NCBI RefSeq assembly: GCF_004328625.1
Contig: NZ_CP032229.1
Location: 3,906,001-3,970,000, forward strand
Direction: 5' to 3'
DNA length: 64,000 nucleotides
Source of the DNA: Streptomyces seoulensis
GTDB taxonomy: Bacteria > Actinomycetota > Actinomycetes > Streptomycetales > Streptomycetaceae
Shown here: piece by piece, positions 32,700 through 43,250 of the stretch
Layout of the letters: each line of letters begins with the position of its first letter
How positions within the stretch are numbered: the stretch's first letter is position 1
Made by a program: the position numbers and the translations under genes
The notes under the pieces: model-generated
The model's database searches: none
Told to the model about the DNA's origin: nothing
The model's input: the letters and a program-made list of their open reading frames with translations, nothing else

Positions 32700-34052
32700 T
32701 CAGACATGGACGGGCTCGGCCTCGTTCGGCGGCGGCCCGGAGGCGGCGGCGGGCTCGGGCGGGGACATCCCCTGTTCGAGCCGTTCCGGCAGCGCCCGGC
32801 GGTACAGCGGCATGGCGCCCGCGGTGGTGATGACGGCGACCAGGACCAGCATGGAGAAGACGTCCTGGGTGATCATCCCCTGGGCGAGACCGATGTTGAT
32901 GAAGATGAGGATCATCAGGCCGCGGGCGTTCATCAGCCCGCCGACCGCCCAGGACTCGCGCCAGGTGAAGCCGACCCCGCGCATGGCGAGGGCGCAGCCC
33001 GCGTACTTGCCGACGAAGCCCGCCGCCAGGATCAGCAGGAACGGGCCGATCATGGCCCAGCCGGCGATGCCGCCGAGTTCCGTGTTGAGGCCGGAGAAGG
33101 CGAAGAAGATCGGCAGGAGCAGCACGCAGACGACGTCCATCATGCGGCTGTGCAGCGCCTCCCGGAAGGCGGGGTCGCGGGGCATCGCCAGGCCGGCGAT
33201 GAAGCCGCCGAAGACGGAGTAGATGCCGATGTAGTCGGTGAACAGCCCCGCCAGCAGCACGATGGCCATCACGAGGTACATCTGGTCGAAGCCGAAGTGG
33301 CCGGTGCGCGCCACCCGGGCGCCCAGAGGCCGGAGCAGCCGGGCGACCACGGTGAGCATGACGACGGCGAACAGCGCCGTGAACCCCAGCGTGCGCAGGG
33401 CGTGTGCGGCGCCGGCGCCGCTGTGCATGGCCGACAGGACGGCCAGGAAGCACCAGGCGGCCGCGTCGTCGACCGAGGCCCCCAGCAGGGTCATCCGGCC
33501 CAACGGCGAGTTCTCCAGCCGCCGTTCGTAGAGGATGCGGGCCAGCATCGGGAACGCGGTGATCGACAGGGCGCCCCCGATGAAGAGCGTGAACTCGAAC
33601 GTGGAGACGCCGGGGCGGCAGAGCCGGTCGTAGAGGAGGTACGCGGCTCCGGCGCCGAGCAGCAGGGACGGGAGGATGCCCGACAGGGCGAGGACGGCGG
33701 CGTTCCTGGTGTCCTTCCTGCCGTTGCCGCCGCCGTGGTCGAGTCCGGCGCCGACCAGGAACATGAAGACTGTCAGGCCGATGGTGCTCAGGACGTAGAG
33801 GACGGGTTTCACCTCGGGGGCGAAGACCGCCTTCTGCGCGGCGGGGAACAGGGCGCCGAACAGGGTGGGGCCGAGGAGGACGCCGGCCACCATCTCGCCG
33901 AGCACCCGGGGCTGCTTCACCAGCAGGGCGAGGCGGCCGCAGAGGGCCGACGCGGCGAGGATGACCACGATCGCGGGCAGGACGTGGAGGACGAGGTCGA
34001 GGTTCTTGTCGGTGGTCGCGGCCAGCTGGACCGCGTGGTGCGTGGAGTGCAC
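32700..34052 (-). CDS. CPA2-type cation:proton antiporter (KefB/NapA-like)
   Basis: 450 residues, about 12 membrane helices. Conserved segments: VKQPRVLGEMVAGVLLGPTLFG, LSITAFPMLARILYERRLENSPLGRMTLLGASVDDAAAW (the DD of the ion site), VFGGFIAGLAMPRD and RGLMILIFINIGLAQGMITQDVFSMLVLVA. No RCK/TrkA domain, so it is not nucleotide-gated in the usual way. Thirteen bases downstream of the phosphatase-transporter gene. Exchanges Na+ or K+ for protons; the ion is undetermined. Confidence 0.87.
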   Translation of the reverse strand: MHSTHHAVQLAATTDKNLDLVLHVLPAIVVILAASALCGRLALLVKQPRVLGEMVAGVLLGPTLFGALFPAAQKAVFAPEVKPVLYVLSTIGLTVFMFLVGAGLDHGGGNGRKDTRNAAVLALSGILPSLLLGAGAAYLLYDRLCRPGVSTFEFTLFIGGALSITAFPMLARILYERRLENSPLGRMTLLGASVDDAAAWCFLAVLSAMHSGAGAAHALRTLGFTALFAVVMLTVVARLLRPLGARVARTGHFGFDQMYLVMAIVLLAGLFTDYIGIYSVFGGFIAGLAMPRDPAFREALHSRMMDVVCVLLLPIFFAFSGLNTELGGIAGWAMIGPFLLILAAGFVGKYAGCALAMRGVGFTWRESWAVGGLMNARGLMILIFINIGLAQGMITQDVFSMLVLVAVITTAGAMPLYRRALPERLEQGMSPPEPAAASGPPPNEAEPVHV

Positions 34053-34065
34053 GACGGCTCCCGTG

Positions 34066-35718
34066 TCAGGAACGGACGGGGACGGAGGGCCCGCGCGGGT
34101 CCTCGGAGGCCGGGCGGCCGCGCGCGGGCCGGTGCGCGGGCAGCTTCAGGACGGCGGGCCAGCGCGGGTCGTCGGGGGCGACGACGAGGAAGCGGGCGTA
34201 CCAGCTGTCGAAGAACGACAGGACGAACATCGGCAGCAGGGTCCAGATGGCCACCTGCTCCAGCGGCCCGTTGCCGGTGAGCGCGGCGATGATGACCACC
34301 ACGAACACGTTGGGGTAGGTCATGGCGGTGTAGTCGTCGAGCGTCTGGACGTGCCGGCGCCGCTTGAGCAGCGCGGCGATGAGGCGCAGTCCGACGGCGA
34401 CCCCCAGCGCGGTCGGCGCGTAGGCGGTGAAGCCGTCCAGGTCGAGCCTGAGGCAGACCAGCACGATGAACGCGGTGAGCAGCAGCACCGCCACATAGCC
34501 GTTGCGCTCGCCGTACTTGGCCGTGCGGATGGGGGAGCGTTCCCGCATCCGCTTGACCAGGAGGTACACCGCCGTGACCATGCCGGTCGAGGTGGCCGCG
34601 CTGATGGCGAGCGCCGGGGCGAGGTGCCCGTGCAGGGTCAGGGCCAGTACGGCCGAGAACGACACGGTGGCGGCCAGCGAGGAGAGCAGCACCTGGGCGA
34701 ACGTCGGCATGATCATCCCGCCGAGGCAGCGGCTGACCGTCATCGCCACCACCGAGCTGGGCGTGGCGAGGAACACGGCCGCGATCGCCGCCGTACTCGT
34801 ACTGTCCGCGTGCGACCAGCGCACCAGGACCGCGAAGGCGATCGGCAGCGCGAGGTAGCGCAGGGCGACGGAGCGGAGGATGCCCCGGTCGGTGACGAAC
34901 GTCCGGGCGTTCTCCAGCTCGATCCGGCACATGGTGATGACGCTGGCCAGCACCAGGAGCAGGAGCAGCACATACGGCGAGGTGGCCATCCGCAGCCCCG
35001 CCACGTTGGCGACCAGACCCGCCGCCAGGCCCGCGCAGAAGACCACGGGATGGTTGACGACGATCCAGTCGTAGACCATGTTCAGGGTCTTGTTCTCGTT
35101 CTTCACATAGCTGTGGATGCGATCGCCTTGCAGCATCTGGGAGTTGGGCAGCCGCAGGTCGTACGACTCGTCGGCCGGCCGGTCCAGGATGAACCGGCAG
35201 ATCAGCTCGACGACGTACTTGTGCGAGACCACGCAGACCGTCTCGCCGCGCCGCAGCGCGGGCAGCAACTCCCCTTCGTAGAAGCCGTGCACGCGGTCCC
35301 GGAACTGCTGGAAGGTCTCGCCGCCGCGCAGGGTCGGGCTGTCGGCGTTCATGGCCCGCTCGTACTCGGCGATGCCGTGGCGGCGCTGGAGGATCGACTT
35401 GCTCTCCAGGGTGTAGCTGCCGAAGTCCCGTTCCATCAGGCGGTCGTCGACCACGGTCTCGGGGGAGGCGGCGCCCGGGGTGCCGATGCCGAAGACGGTG
35501 CCGGCGGTCTCGTAGGCGCGGGTCAGCGGGGAGACGTAGACCCGGTCGAAGTGCCGGCCGTGGTGGCCCTTGGCGACCTTCTCGGCCTGGATGCGGCCGA
35601 GGAGGGTCAGCGGTGCGTCGCGCTGGCCCGCGATGCGGTGGACGGAGTTGCAGGTCGATTCGCCGTGCCGGACCATGAACAACCGGCTCAGCAGCTCCTG
35701 TTGGCCGGTGCCGGTCAT
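34066..35718 (-). CDS. Histidine phosphatase fused to a 10-TM transporter-like domain
   Basis: 550 residues. Residues 1-230 are a histidine-phosphatase (phosphoglycerate-mutase) domain: catalytic LFMVRHGESTCNSVHR, PLTRAYETA, RDFGSYTLE and the second histidine in VCVVSHKYVVELI. Residues about 240-520 hold roughly ten hydrophobic helices; VFLATPSSVVAMTVSRCLGG and GHLAPALAISAATSTGM recall bile-acid-symporter-like proteins. A soluble phosphatase joined to a carrier is unusual and both halves look intact. The ATG overlaps the stop of the upstream FAD gene (TGATG). The phosphatase half faces the cytosol and could act on a transported or signalling phosphate ester (inference). Confidence 0.8.
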   Translation of the reverse strand: MTGTGQQELLSRLFMVRHGESTCNSVHRIAGQRDAPLTLLGRIQAEKVAKGHHGRHFDRVYVSPLTRAYETAGTVFGIGTPGAASPETVVDDRLMERDFGSYTLESKSILQRRHGIAEYERAMNADSPTLRGGETFQQFRDRVHGFYEGELLPALRRGETVCVVSHKYVVELICRFILDRPADESYDLRLPNSQMLQGDRIHSYVKNENKTLNMVYDWIVVNHPVVFCAGLAAGLVANVAGLRMATSPYVLLLLLVLASVITMCRIELENARTFVTDRGILRSVALRYLALPIAFAVLVRWSHADSTSTAAIAAVFLATPSSVVAMTVSRCLGGMIMPTFAQVLLSSLAATVSFSAVLALTLHGHLAPALAISAATSTGMVTAVYLLVKRMRERSPIRTAKYGERNGYVAVLLLTAFIVLVCLRLDLDGFTAYAPTALGVAVGLRLIAALLKRRRHVQTLDDYTAMTYPNVFVVVIIAALTGNGPLEQVAIWTLLPMFVLSFFDSWYARFLVVAPDDPRWPAVLKLPAHRPARGRPASEDPRGPSVPVRS

Positions 35719-37712
35719 CACGCGCCCTTCTTCGGGGCGTACTTGACCTGGCCGCTGTACTGGGAGTCCCAGCCCGCCAGCTTGGTGATGTCGCACAGGC
35801 TGTGCACCGCGTGCTTCTCCACCAGCGTGGCCAGCAGGGCGACCGCCCGCCGGGCCTGCGGCGCGGTGAGCTCGAACTCGCGGGCCAGATCGGCACCGAA
35901 GTCCGCCAGGTCCTCGTCGAGGATCGCCCGGTACTTGCGGCGCTCGGTGCGGTCCTGGGCCGTGAGGTGGTTGAGGGCGTTGGGGAAGCCGCGTTCGTGG
36001 GCGTAGCCCTGGAGGCGTTCGCGCAGCCGGGTGGCCCGGGGCTCCTCGGTGGTGAGGTCGGCGGCGATCCAGTCGCTGCTGCGGATCAGGCAGTGGTGGA
36101 TGCCGTCGGGGATGTCCATCTGCTCCTCGTCACTCGCGGACCTGAGGCGGCGCAGCACCTCCATCGCCGTGTCGAAGCACTGGTTGCGCAGGGTGCCGAT
36201 GCTGAACACGAACGCCCCGAGCCGCCCGCGCCGGGAGGTCTCGTCGCCCTGACGCATCGGGCCGACGCCGAACAGGTCGGCCGCCGTGGTGCCGTCGGCG
36301 GCGATCAGCTCGCCGTGCGGGCCGACCTCGACGCCCCGGTGGGTGCTGGTCTGGGGGCGCGCGTAGCCGTGGCCGTTGACCAGGCCGTTCCACAGGGGGT
36401 GGTCGGGGCGCTCGTAGTCGGTCTTGTTGCCCAGGCAGTTGACGACCCGGTCGACGACGACGTCCGGGCGGCCGTCGAAGACCACCCGGATCTTCGTGCC
36501 GTCCTCGATCGGGCGCATGTCCTGGACGCCCGCGCTGAGCACGTCGACGGTCTTCGGGGCGCCGTTGTACCCGCGCATCCGGCTGCGCACGACCCCGCCG
36601 ATCTCCTGCACGGTGCTGGTGCGGCTGGTGACGATCAGGCTCTTGTACCGGTCGAGCAGCATCCGTACGTCACCGGCGTCCATGCGGGAGACCAGCTCGA
36701 TGACGTACGGCTCCCACGCCTTCATCACCCGCTCGGGGAAGACGGCTTCGAGGGGGCTGCCCGGCTCCACGCCGTGCTCCTCGCGCAGCCGGGCGTACTC
36801 CGCCCTGATCCCCTCCACCACCACCTCGGGGGTGAGTTCCCCGGCGTTCAGGAAGGCGGGGCGGGCGGCCTGCCAGATGTCGTGCTCGTGGTCGGCGGGG
36901 TAGGTGCCGTGCAGGTGGCCGCCGCGCGAGCAGATCAGGATCTGTCCCCGGTGCCCGGCGTGGACGAGGGAGACCACCGTGTCGAAGGCGGACAGCGCCG
37001 ATCCGGTGACCAGGACGCTCTCCTCGGCGCCGACGGCCCGGAACCAGTCCTGGGCGCCGGGGGCGTAGGGGTCGGCGAGGAAGCGGGCGGAGTCCTTGAC
37101 GCGGTGGTGGAAGGGCGCCTGCACGGGCGCGAGATGGCCGGTGGCGAGGACGACCTGGTCCGACGGCAGGTCGTGCACACCGCCCTGCGGTCCGGCGTCG
37201 GCGTACCTGACGGTGTAGCCGCCGTCCCGCCGCCGTACGTCGATGACCTCGCCGGTGAGTTCCCGCAGCGTCACCTCGGCGTGGGCGTCGGCGGCCGCGC
37301 CGCGCAGCCGTTCGGCCAGGTACTGGCGGAAGATCCGGCGCGGTACGACGCAGGCCACGCCGAAGGAGTGGTACTGCCACCGCCGGGGCCAGCCGGAGCG
37401 GTCCGCCTCCTCGTTGGCCCACTCCAGGAAGTCCTCCGGGCGCTCGCGGCGCAGGGTGATGCGGCCGGCCTGGATGTTGAGCATGTGCTCCCAGTTGGTG
37501 GACGCCCAGCCGAAGGCGACGCCGCCGTAGCGGTAACCCTCCTCCCGCTCGATCAGGCAGATCTCCAGCGGGGCGTCGGCGAAGTGGAGGAGCCGGATGG
37601 CGGTGAGCGTGCCGGAGAAACCGGCACCGACGACGGTTACGCGCCGGGTGCCCGGCGCCGCCCCGCGGTCCCGACCGGGCGGGTCCGGCATGGTGCTGTG
37701 CTGCGTTTCCAC
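35718..37712 (-). CDS. FAD/NAD(P)-binding oxidoreductase (NAD_binding_9 type)
   Basis: 664 residues. N-terminal VTVVGAGFSGTLTAIRLL binds FAD. Further on: FGWASTNWEHMLNIQAGRITL, VVLATGHLAPVQAPF, VLVTGSALSAFDTVVSLVHAGHRGQILICSRGGHLHGTYP and VVNCLGNKTDYERPDHPLWNGLV, the plan of large flavoproteins related to N-hydroxylating monooxygenases. The last 150 residues (ending CDITKLAGWDSQYSGQVKYAP) are helical and unassigned. GTG start with AAGGAG eight bases upstream. First gene of the leftward operon; its neighbours suggest handling of a charged or phosphorylated metabolite. Confidence 0.82.
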   Translation of the reverse strand: METQHSTMPDPPGRDRGAAPGTRRVTVVGAGFSGTLTAIRLLHFADAPLEICLIEREEGYRYGGVAFGWASTNWEHMLNIQAGRITLRRERPEDFLEWANEEADRSGWPRRWQYHSFGVACVVPRRIFRQYLAERLRGAAADAHAEVTLRELTGEVIDVRRRDGGYTVRYADAGPQGGVHDLPSDQVVLATGHLAPVQAPFHHRVKDSARFLADPYAPGAQDWFRAVGAEESVLVTGSALSAFDTVVSLVHAGHRGQILICSRGGHLHGTYPADHEHDIWQAARPAFLNAGELTPEVVVEGIRAEYARLREEHGVEPGSPLEAVFPERVMKAWEPYVIELVSRMDAGDVRMLLDRYKSLIVTSRTSTVQEIGGVVRSRMRGYNGAPKTVDVLSAGVQDMRPIEDGTKIRVVFDGRPDVVVDRVVNCLGNKTDYERPDHPLWNGLVNGHGYARPQTSTHRGVEVGPHGELIAADGTTAADLFGVGPMRQGDETSRRGRLGAFVFSIGTLRNQCFDTAMEVLRRLRSASDEEQMDIPDGIHHCLIRSSDWIAADLTTEEPRATRLRERLQGYAHERGFPNALNHLTAQDRTERRKYRAILDEDLADFGADLAREFELTAPQARRAVALLATLVEKHAVHSLCDITKLAGWDSQYSGQVKYAPKKGA

Positions 37713-37789
37713 GATCTTGACTCCTTCGATGCGGGGAGTGGTGAGCGGAGACGGGCCTCAGCATCGGGACGGAATCCGGGGCTCCGGAC

Positions 37790-37809
37790 GGATCGTGGAT
37801 GATCCTGGA
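37790..37809. promoter_or_regulatory. 20-bp element shared with 30268-30287
   Basis: GGATCGTGGATGATCCTGGA lies between the divergent FAD-oxidoreductase and NB-ARC genes; 19 of 20 bases match the copy upstream of the TetR gene. Confidence 0.55.
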
Positions 37810-37846
37810 CGCGCTGCGGGACGGGTGGCCGAGGGGCGGATATCGC

Positions 37847-37895
37847 TTGACACTCGCGGGCCCGTTCCGTCTAACTTGGAACAGACGTTCCAGGT
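37847..37895 (+). promoter_or_regulatory. Promoter and overlapping operator of the NB-ARC regulator gene
   Basis: TTGACA (37847-37852), 17 bp, TCTAAC (37870-37875). The palindrome ACTTGGAA-N6-TTCCAGGT (37874-37895; core TGGAAC-N4-GTTCCA is perfect) covers the expected transcription start. Half-sites and spacing match the operators at 29985 and 30361. Confidence 0.7.
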
Positions 37896-37932
37896 TGAAC
37901 GTGGCTCAGAGTCTTCACGGGGGAGGATGTTC

Positions 37933-39390
37933 GTGCCGCAGCTGTTTGATCCCACGAAAGCCCGCACGATGGACGAATTCATCGCGGAACTCAGGCTGTT
38001 GAAGGTGTGGGCTGACAACCCGTCCATCACCGAGATCACCCGGCGCGTCCACCGGGACTGGCGGCGCGCGGGACGCCCGCGCGGCGAGTGGCCGGCCCGT
38101 TCCACGGTGGGCAACTGCTTCCAGCGGGGCCGCCGCCGCCCCAACACCGACCTGCTGCTGGCCGTGGTCCAGGCGCTCGTCGGCCCGGACGAGGCCGTCG
38201 TCTCCCTCTGGCGGCAGTCGCTGCGCGCCGTGCTCGGCGAGGCGGAGGCCGCCGCCCGGGTGAGCGCCTACGACCGGCTGCCCGCGCGGCCCGCCGCGTT
38301 CGTCGGCCGCGCGGACCTGACGGCCTCGGCGGAGCGGGCGCTGGCCGTCGGCGGGGCGCCGCTGCTGCTGGAGGGCATGGCGGGCGCGGGCAAGACGGCG
38401 CTCGCCCTGCACCTCGCCCACCGGAGCCTCGCGGGGGAACATCCCGACACCCCGGTGCTGTTCGCGAACCTGCGCGGCTCGGCCGCCGGCGAACCGCCCG
38501 CCGATCCCGCCGCCGTGCTGGAGACCTTCCTGCGGCTGCTCGGCATCACCGGCGACCGCATCCCGTACGACCTCCGCGGGCGGACGGCGCTGTACCGCCA
38601 ACTCCTCGTGGACACGCGGGCGCTGATCGTCCTGGACGACGTGGCGGACCGCGAGCAGTTACGCCCGCTGCTGCCGGGAGTTCCCGGCTGCCGCACCCTC
38701 GTCACCAGCCGGCGCGCCCTGCCCGGCCTCACCGGGGTCTCCCGCCTTCCCGTACCGCCGCTCGCCCCGGCGGACTCCGTCGTCCTGCTGCGCTCGGCGG
38801 CCGGGACCGAACGCGTCACCCCGGACGGCCCGGCCGTCCGGCAGATCACCGGACTGCTCGGCCACCACCCCCTCGCCCTGTCGGTCATAGGCCGCCACAT
38901 GCGGGACCACCCCACCTGGGCGCTCAGCGACTACTACCGCGAGCCCCTGATCACCCTGGCCCTGGAGGACGGCGTACGCACCGCGCTGGCCGCCTCCGAC
39001 GCCCGGCTGTCACACGGTGCGCGGCAGCTGCTCCGCCTGCTGGCGCTCCACCCGCCCGGGGAGGTGGACTGCGCGACGGCCGCCGTACTCGCGGGCGAAC
39101 CGCCCGCCGCCGCCGAGACCCACCTCACCGCCCTGGCGGCGGAGCACCTCGTCGACCGCCCCGCTTCCGGCTCCGCCCGGCTCCACCCGCTCACCCACGC
39201 CTACGCCGAGGAACGCCTCTGCATCGACGTCCCCGCCACCCGCATCCGCCAGGCCCTCGTACGCCTCCTGAAACACGGCCACCACCGAGGCACCACCCCC
39301 CACCTCGACACCCGAACCCTCCGCGGCCTCCACCTCCCGGAGGCGGGCGTACTGCGACAGCTGCGGGAGGGGCGCGTGCTGGCGGCGTGA
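37933..39390 (+). CDS. NB-ARC (STAND) ATPase regulator with a TTA codon
   Basis: 485 residues. The N-terminal 80 residues ([33 protein letters not shown], then [28 protein letters not shown]) form an XRE-like helix-turn-helix seen in Streptomyces NB-ARC proteins. The NTPase has P-loop [37 protein letters not shown] and [13 protein letters not shown], then a winged helix; no TPR array follows, so the protein is short. GGGGGAGG sits six bases before the GTG at 37933 but abuts the ATG at 37927, hence my start. Leu243 is encoded by TTA (38659-38661), so translation should need bldA tRNA. Confidence 0.82.
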   Translation: MPQLFDPTKARTMDEFIAELRLLKVWADNPSITEITRRVHRDWRRAGRPRGEWPARSTVGNCFQRGRRRPNTDLLLAVVQALVGPDEAVVSLWRQSLRAVLGEAEAAARVSAYDRLPARPAAFVGRADLTASAERALAVGGAPLLLEGMAGAGKTALALHLAHRSLAGEHPDTPVLFANLRGSAAGEPPADPAAVLETFLRLLGITGDRIPYDLRGRTALYRQLLVDTRALIVLDDVADREQLRPLLPGVPGCRTLVTSRRALPGLTGVSRLPVPPLAPADSVVLLRSAAGTERVTPDGPAVRQITGLLGHHPLALSVIGRHMRDHPTWALSDYYREPLITLALEDGVRTALAASDARLSHGARQLLRLLALHPPGEVDCATAAVLAGEPPAAAETHLTALAAEHLVDRPASGSARLHPLTHAYAEERLCIDVPATRIRQALVRLLKHGHHRGTTPHLDTRTLRGLHLPEAGVLRQLREGRVLAA

Positions 39391-39446
39391 GGCGCCCGGC
39401 GGCACCCTCACCCCCTCCCCGCCCCCACCGTGCAACCATGGTCCCT

Positions 39447-41480
<2,034 letters not shown>

Positions 41481-41582
41481 GCCAACCGGGCGTCCCGTAC
41501 GGCTACTTCCCGTACACCCGCGCCCGCTACGATGCGCCACCCGCCACCCGGTCGGGGTGGCGCATCCTGTGGGGGGAAGCCC

Positions 41583-42470
41583 GTGTTCGTGCTGTCCGTA
41601 GTGCTGCTCATAGCGGCCGTCGCCGTGTTCCTCGTCGGGCGCGGCAGAGCCGAGGCCGGCTGGAGGATCGGGGCCGCTGTCGGCGCCCTGGGTGGGGTCC
41701 TGGCCGGCCTGTTCGCCTGTCTTCATGTGGTCAGGGCCTATGAGGTCGGCGTCCCGGTGACGTTCGGCCGGGTCGGCACCCCGCTGACCTCCGGCATGCA
41801 TCTGAAGTCGCCGTTCACCGACGTCACCTCCTTCTCCACCCGGCCGGTCGACCTCGACCTGGGCGGCGAGGACCGGGTGGAGGTGCGCTCCTCGCAGGGC
41901 GGGGTGCTGTACGCCGACGTCACCATCAAGTGGGCCGTCGTCCCGCGCAGGGCGGTCGAGCTGTACCGGCTGGCGGGCAGCGAGGACGCCGTGCAGGAAC
42001 GGCTGGTGCTGCCGGACAGCCGCGAGATCATCCGCAACGTCTTCGCCCGGCACACCAGCGAGGAGGGGTACGCCTCCGCGCGCGAGCGGATCAGCGCCGA
42101 GATCGAGACCCAGGTGAAGGAGCGGCTGGCACCGCGCGGGATCGACGTGACCACCGTCAACCTGCGCAATGTGCGGCCGTCGAAGCAGTTGCAGGGCCAG
42201 ATCGACAAGAAGATCCAGCAGGAGCAGGCCACCGAACGCGCCGTCGAGGCCGCGCGGACCGCCAAGGCGGAGGCCGAGCGCAAGCGGATCGAGGCCGAGG
42301 GCACCGCCCGCGCCAACAAGATCCTGGAACGCTCCCTCAGCGACAAGGTCCTCTACAACCAGTGCCTGGACGCCTATCGCGAGGCCGCCAAGGCCCACCC
42401 GGTGTACGCCGTCCCCTGCGGCAGCGGCTCCGGCGGCACCCCGGTCATCGTGGACGGTACGAAGAATTAG
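41583..42470 (+). CDS. SPFH/Band 7 membrane protein
   Basis: 295 residues. Two N-terminal hydrophobic segments (FVLSVVLLIAAVAVFLVG and GAAVGALGGVLAGLFACLHVV) anchor it. The SPFH domain follows (YEVGVPVTFGRVGTPLTSGMHLKSPFTDV, DVTIKWAV, VNLRNVRPSKQLQGQIDKKIQQEQATERAV), then an Ala/Glu-rich coiled coil. Likely oligomerises in membrane microdomains. GTG start with GGGGGG AA upstream; a possible -10 TACGAT lies at 41529-41534. Confidence 0.82.
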   Translation: MFVLSVVLLIAAVAVFLVGRGRAEAGWRIGAAVGALGGVLAGLFACLHVVRAYEVGVPVTFGRVGTPLTSGMHLKSPFTDVTSFSTRPVDLDLGGEDRVEVRSSQGGVLYADVTIKWAVVPRRAVELYRLAGSEDAVQERLVLPDSREIIRNVFARHTSEEGYASARERISAEIETQVKERLAPRGIDVTTVNLRNVRPSKQLQGQIDKKIQQEQATERAVEAARTAKAEAERKRIEAEGTARANKILERSLSDKVLYNQCLDAYREAAKAHPVYAVPCGSGSGGTPVIVDGTKN

Positions 42471-42477
42471 CCACCCG

Positions 42478-43209
42478 CTAGGACAACGCCGCCCGGAACC
42501 GCACCGCCTCCGCCACGATCGCCTCCAACTGCTCGTGGTGCGCCCCCTTCCAGTACGCCCGCCCGCACTCCCCGCACGCCGCGAACACGTCGTACGTGTC
42601 CCGCGTGCCGGCCTGGAGCCGGTCGGCCACCTGGGCCTTGGTGGCCGGGCGCAGCGGGCCGTTGCAGGCGGTGCAGCGGGTCCAGGGGGCCAGCTCCGGG
42701 GCGAACCGTTCCAGCACGTCCCGGAGCTGCTGCTCGGGCCGGGTGCTGTACACGTACCCCCCGGCCCACAGCTCGCGGCGGCGCAGCAGGCCCCGGTCCC
42801 GGCTGAGCAGGACCCGGCGTTCGGCCGCCGAGCGCGCGGCGAGCGCCGGGTCGCCGATGTCGGTGGACTCGTAAGCCGTGTCCACGCCGAGCAGGCGCAT
42901 CCGGCGGGCCAGCGTGCCCAGGTGCACGTCGAGCAGGAAGCGCAAGGGTGCGCCGGGTACCTGCTGGGGGCGGGGGACCGGGCCGACGTGGACGGACTCG
43001 CCGTCGGCCGGGACGTGGGAGCGGGGGACCTCGCGGCCGTCCACGGTGAGGGTGCCGGCCTCGGTCAGCGGGATGCCGAGGGACTCCACGACATGACCGA
43101 GGGAGGAGACGCCGTCGGTGCCGAGTTCGGCAGAGCCCGCCCGGTGCGCGTGCGGCACGAACAGGTGCAGGTCCGGGGCGACTTCGAGGTGGATCACGGG
43201 TCCGTTCAC
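42478..43209 (-). CDS. Mut7-C RNAse domain protein with ubiquitin-like N-terminus
   Basis: 243 residues. The N-terminal 85 residues resemble the ubiquitin-like domain of the family (LGIPLTEAGTLTVDGREVPRSHVPADGESVHVGPV). Then a PIN-like Mut7-C domain (FLLDVHLGTLARRMRLLGVDTAYE, RVLLSRDRGLLRRRELWAGGYVY) and a C-terminal zinc ribbon RCTACNGPL ... ACGECGRAYWKG. Putative ribonuclease; substrate unknown. GTG at 43209 chosen; a GTG at 43197 is also possible because no strong ribosome binding site decides. Confidence 0.82.
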   Translation of the reverse strand: MNGPVIHLEVAPDLHLFVPHAHRAGSAELGTDGVSSLGHVVESLGIPLTEAGTLTVDGREVPRSHVPADGESVHVGPVPRPQQVPGAPLRFLLDVHLGTLARRMRLLGVDTAYESTDIGDPALAARSAAERRVLLSRDRGLLRRRELWAGGYVYSTRPEQQLRDVLERFAPELAPWTRCTACNGPLRPATKAQVADRLQAGTRDTYDVFAACGECGRAYWKGAHHEQLEAIVAEAVRFRAALS

Positions 43210-43250
43210 CCGTTCAGGATGGCACGCGCCCCGAGCCGTCCCGTAGGGCC

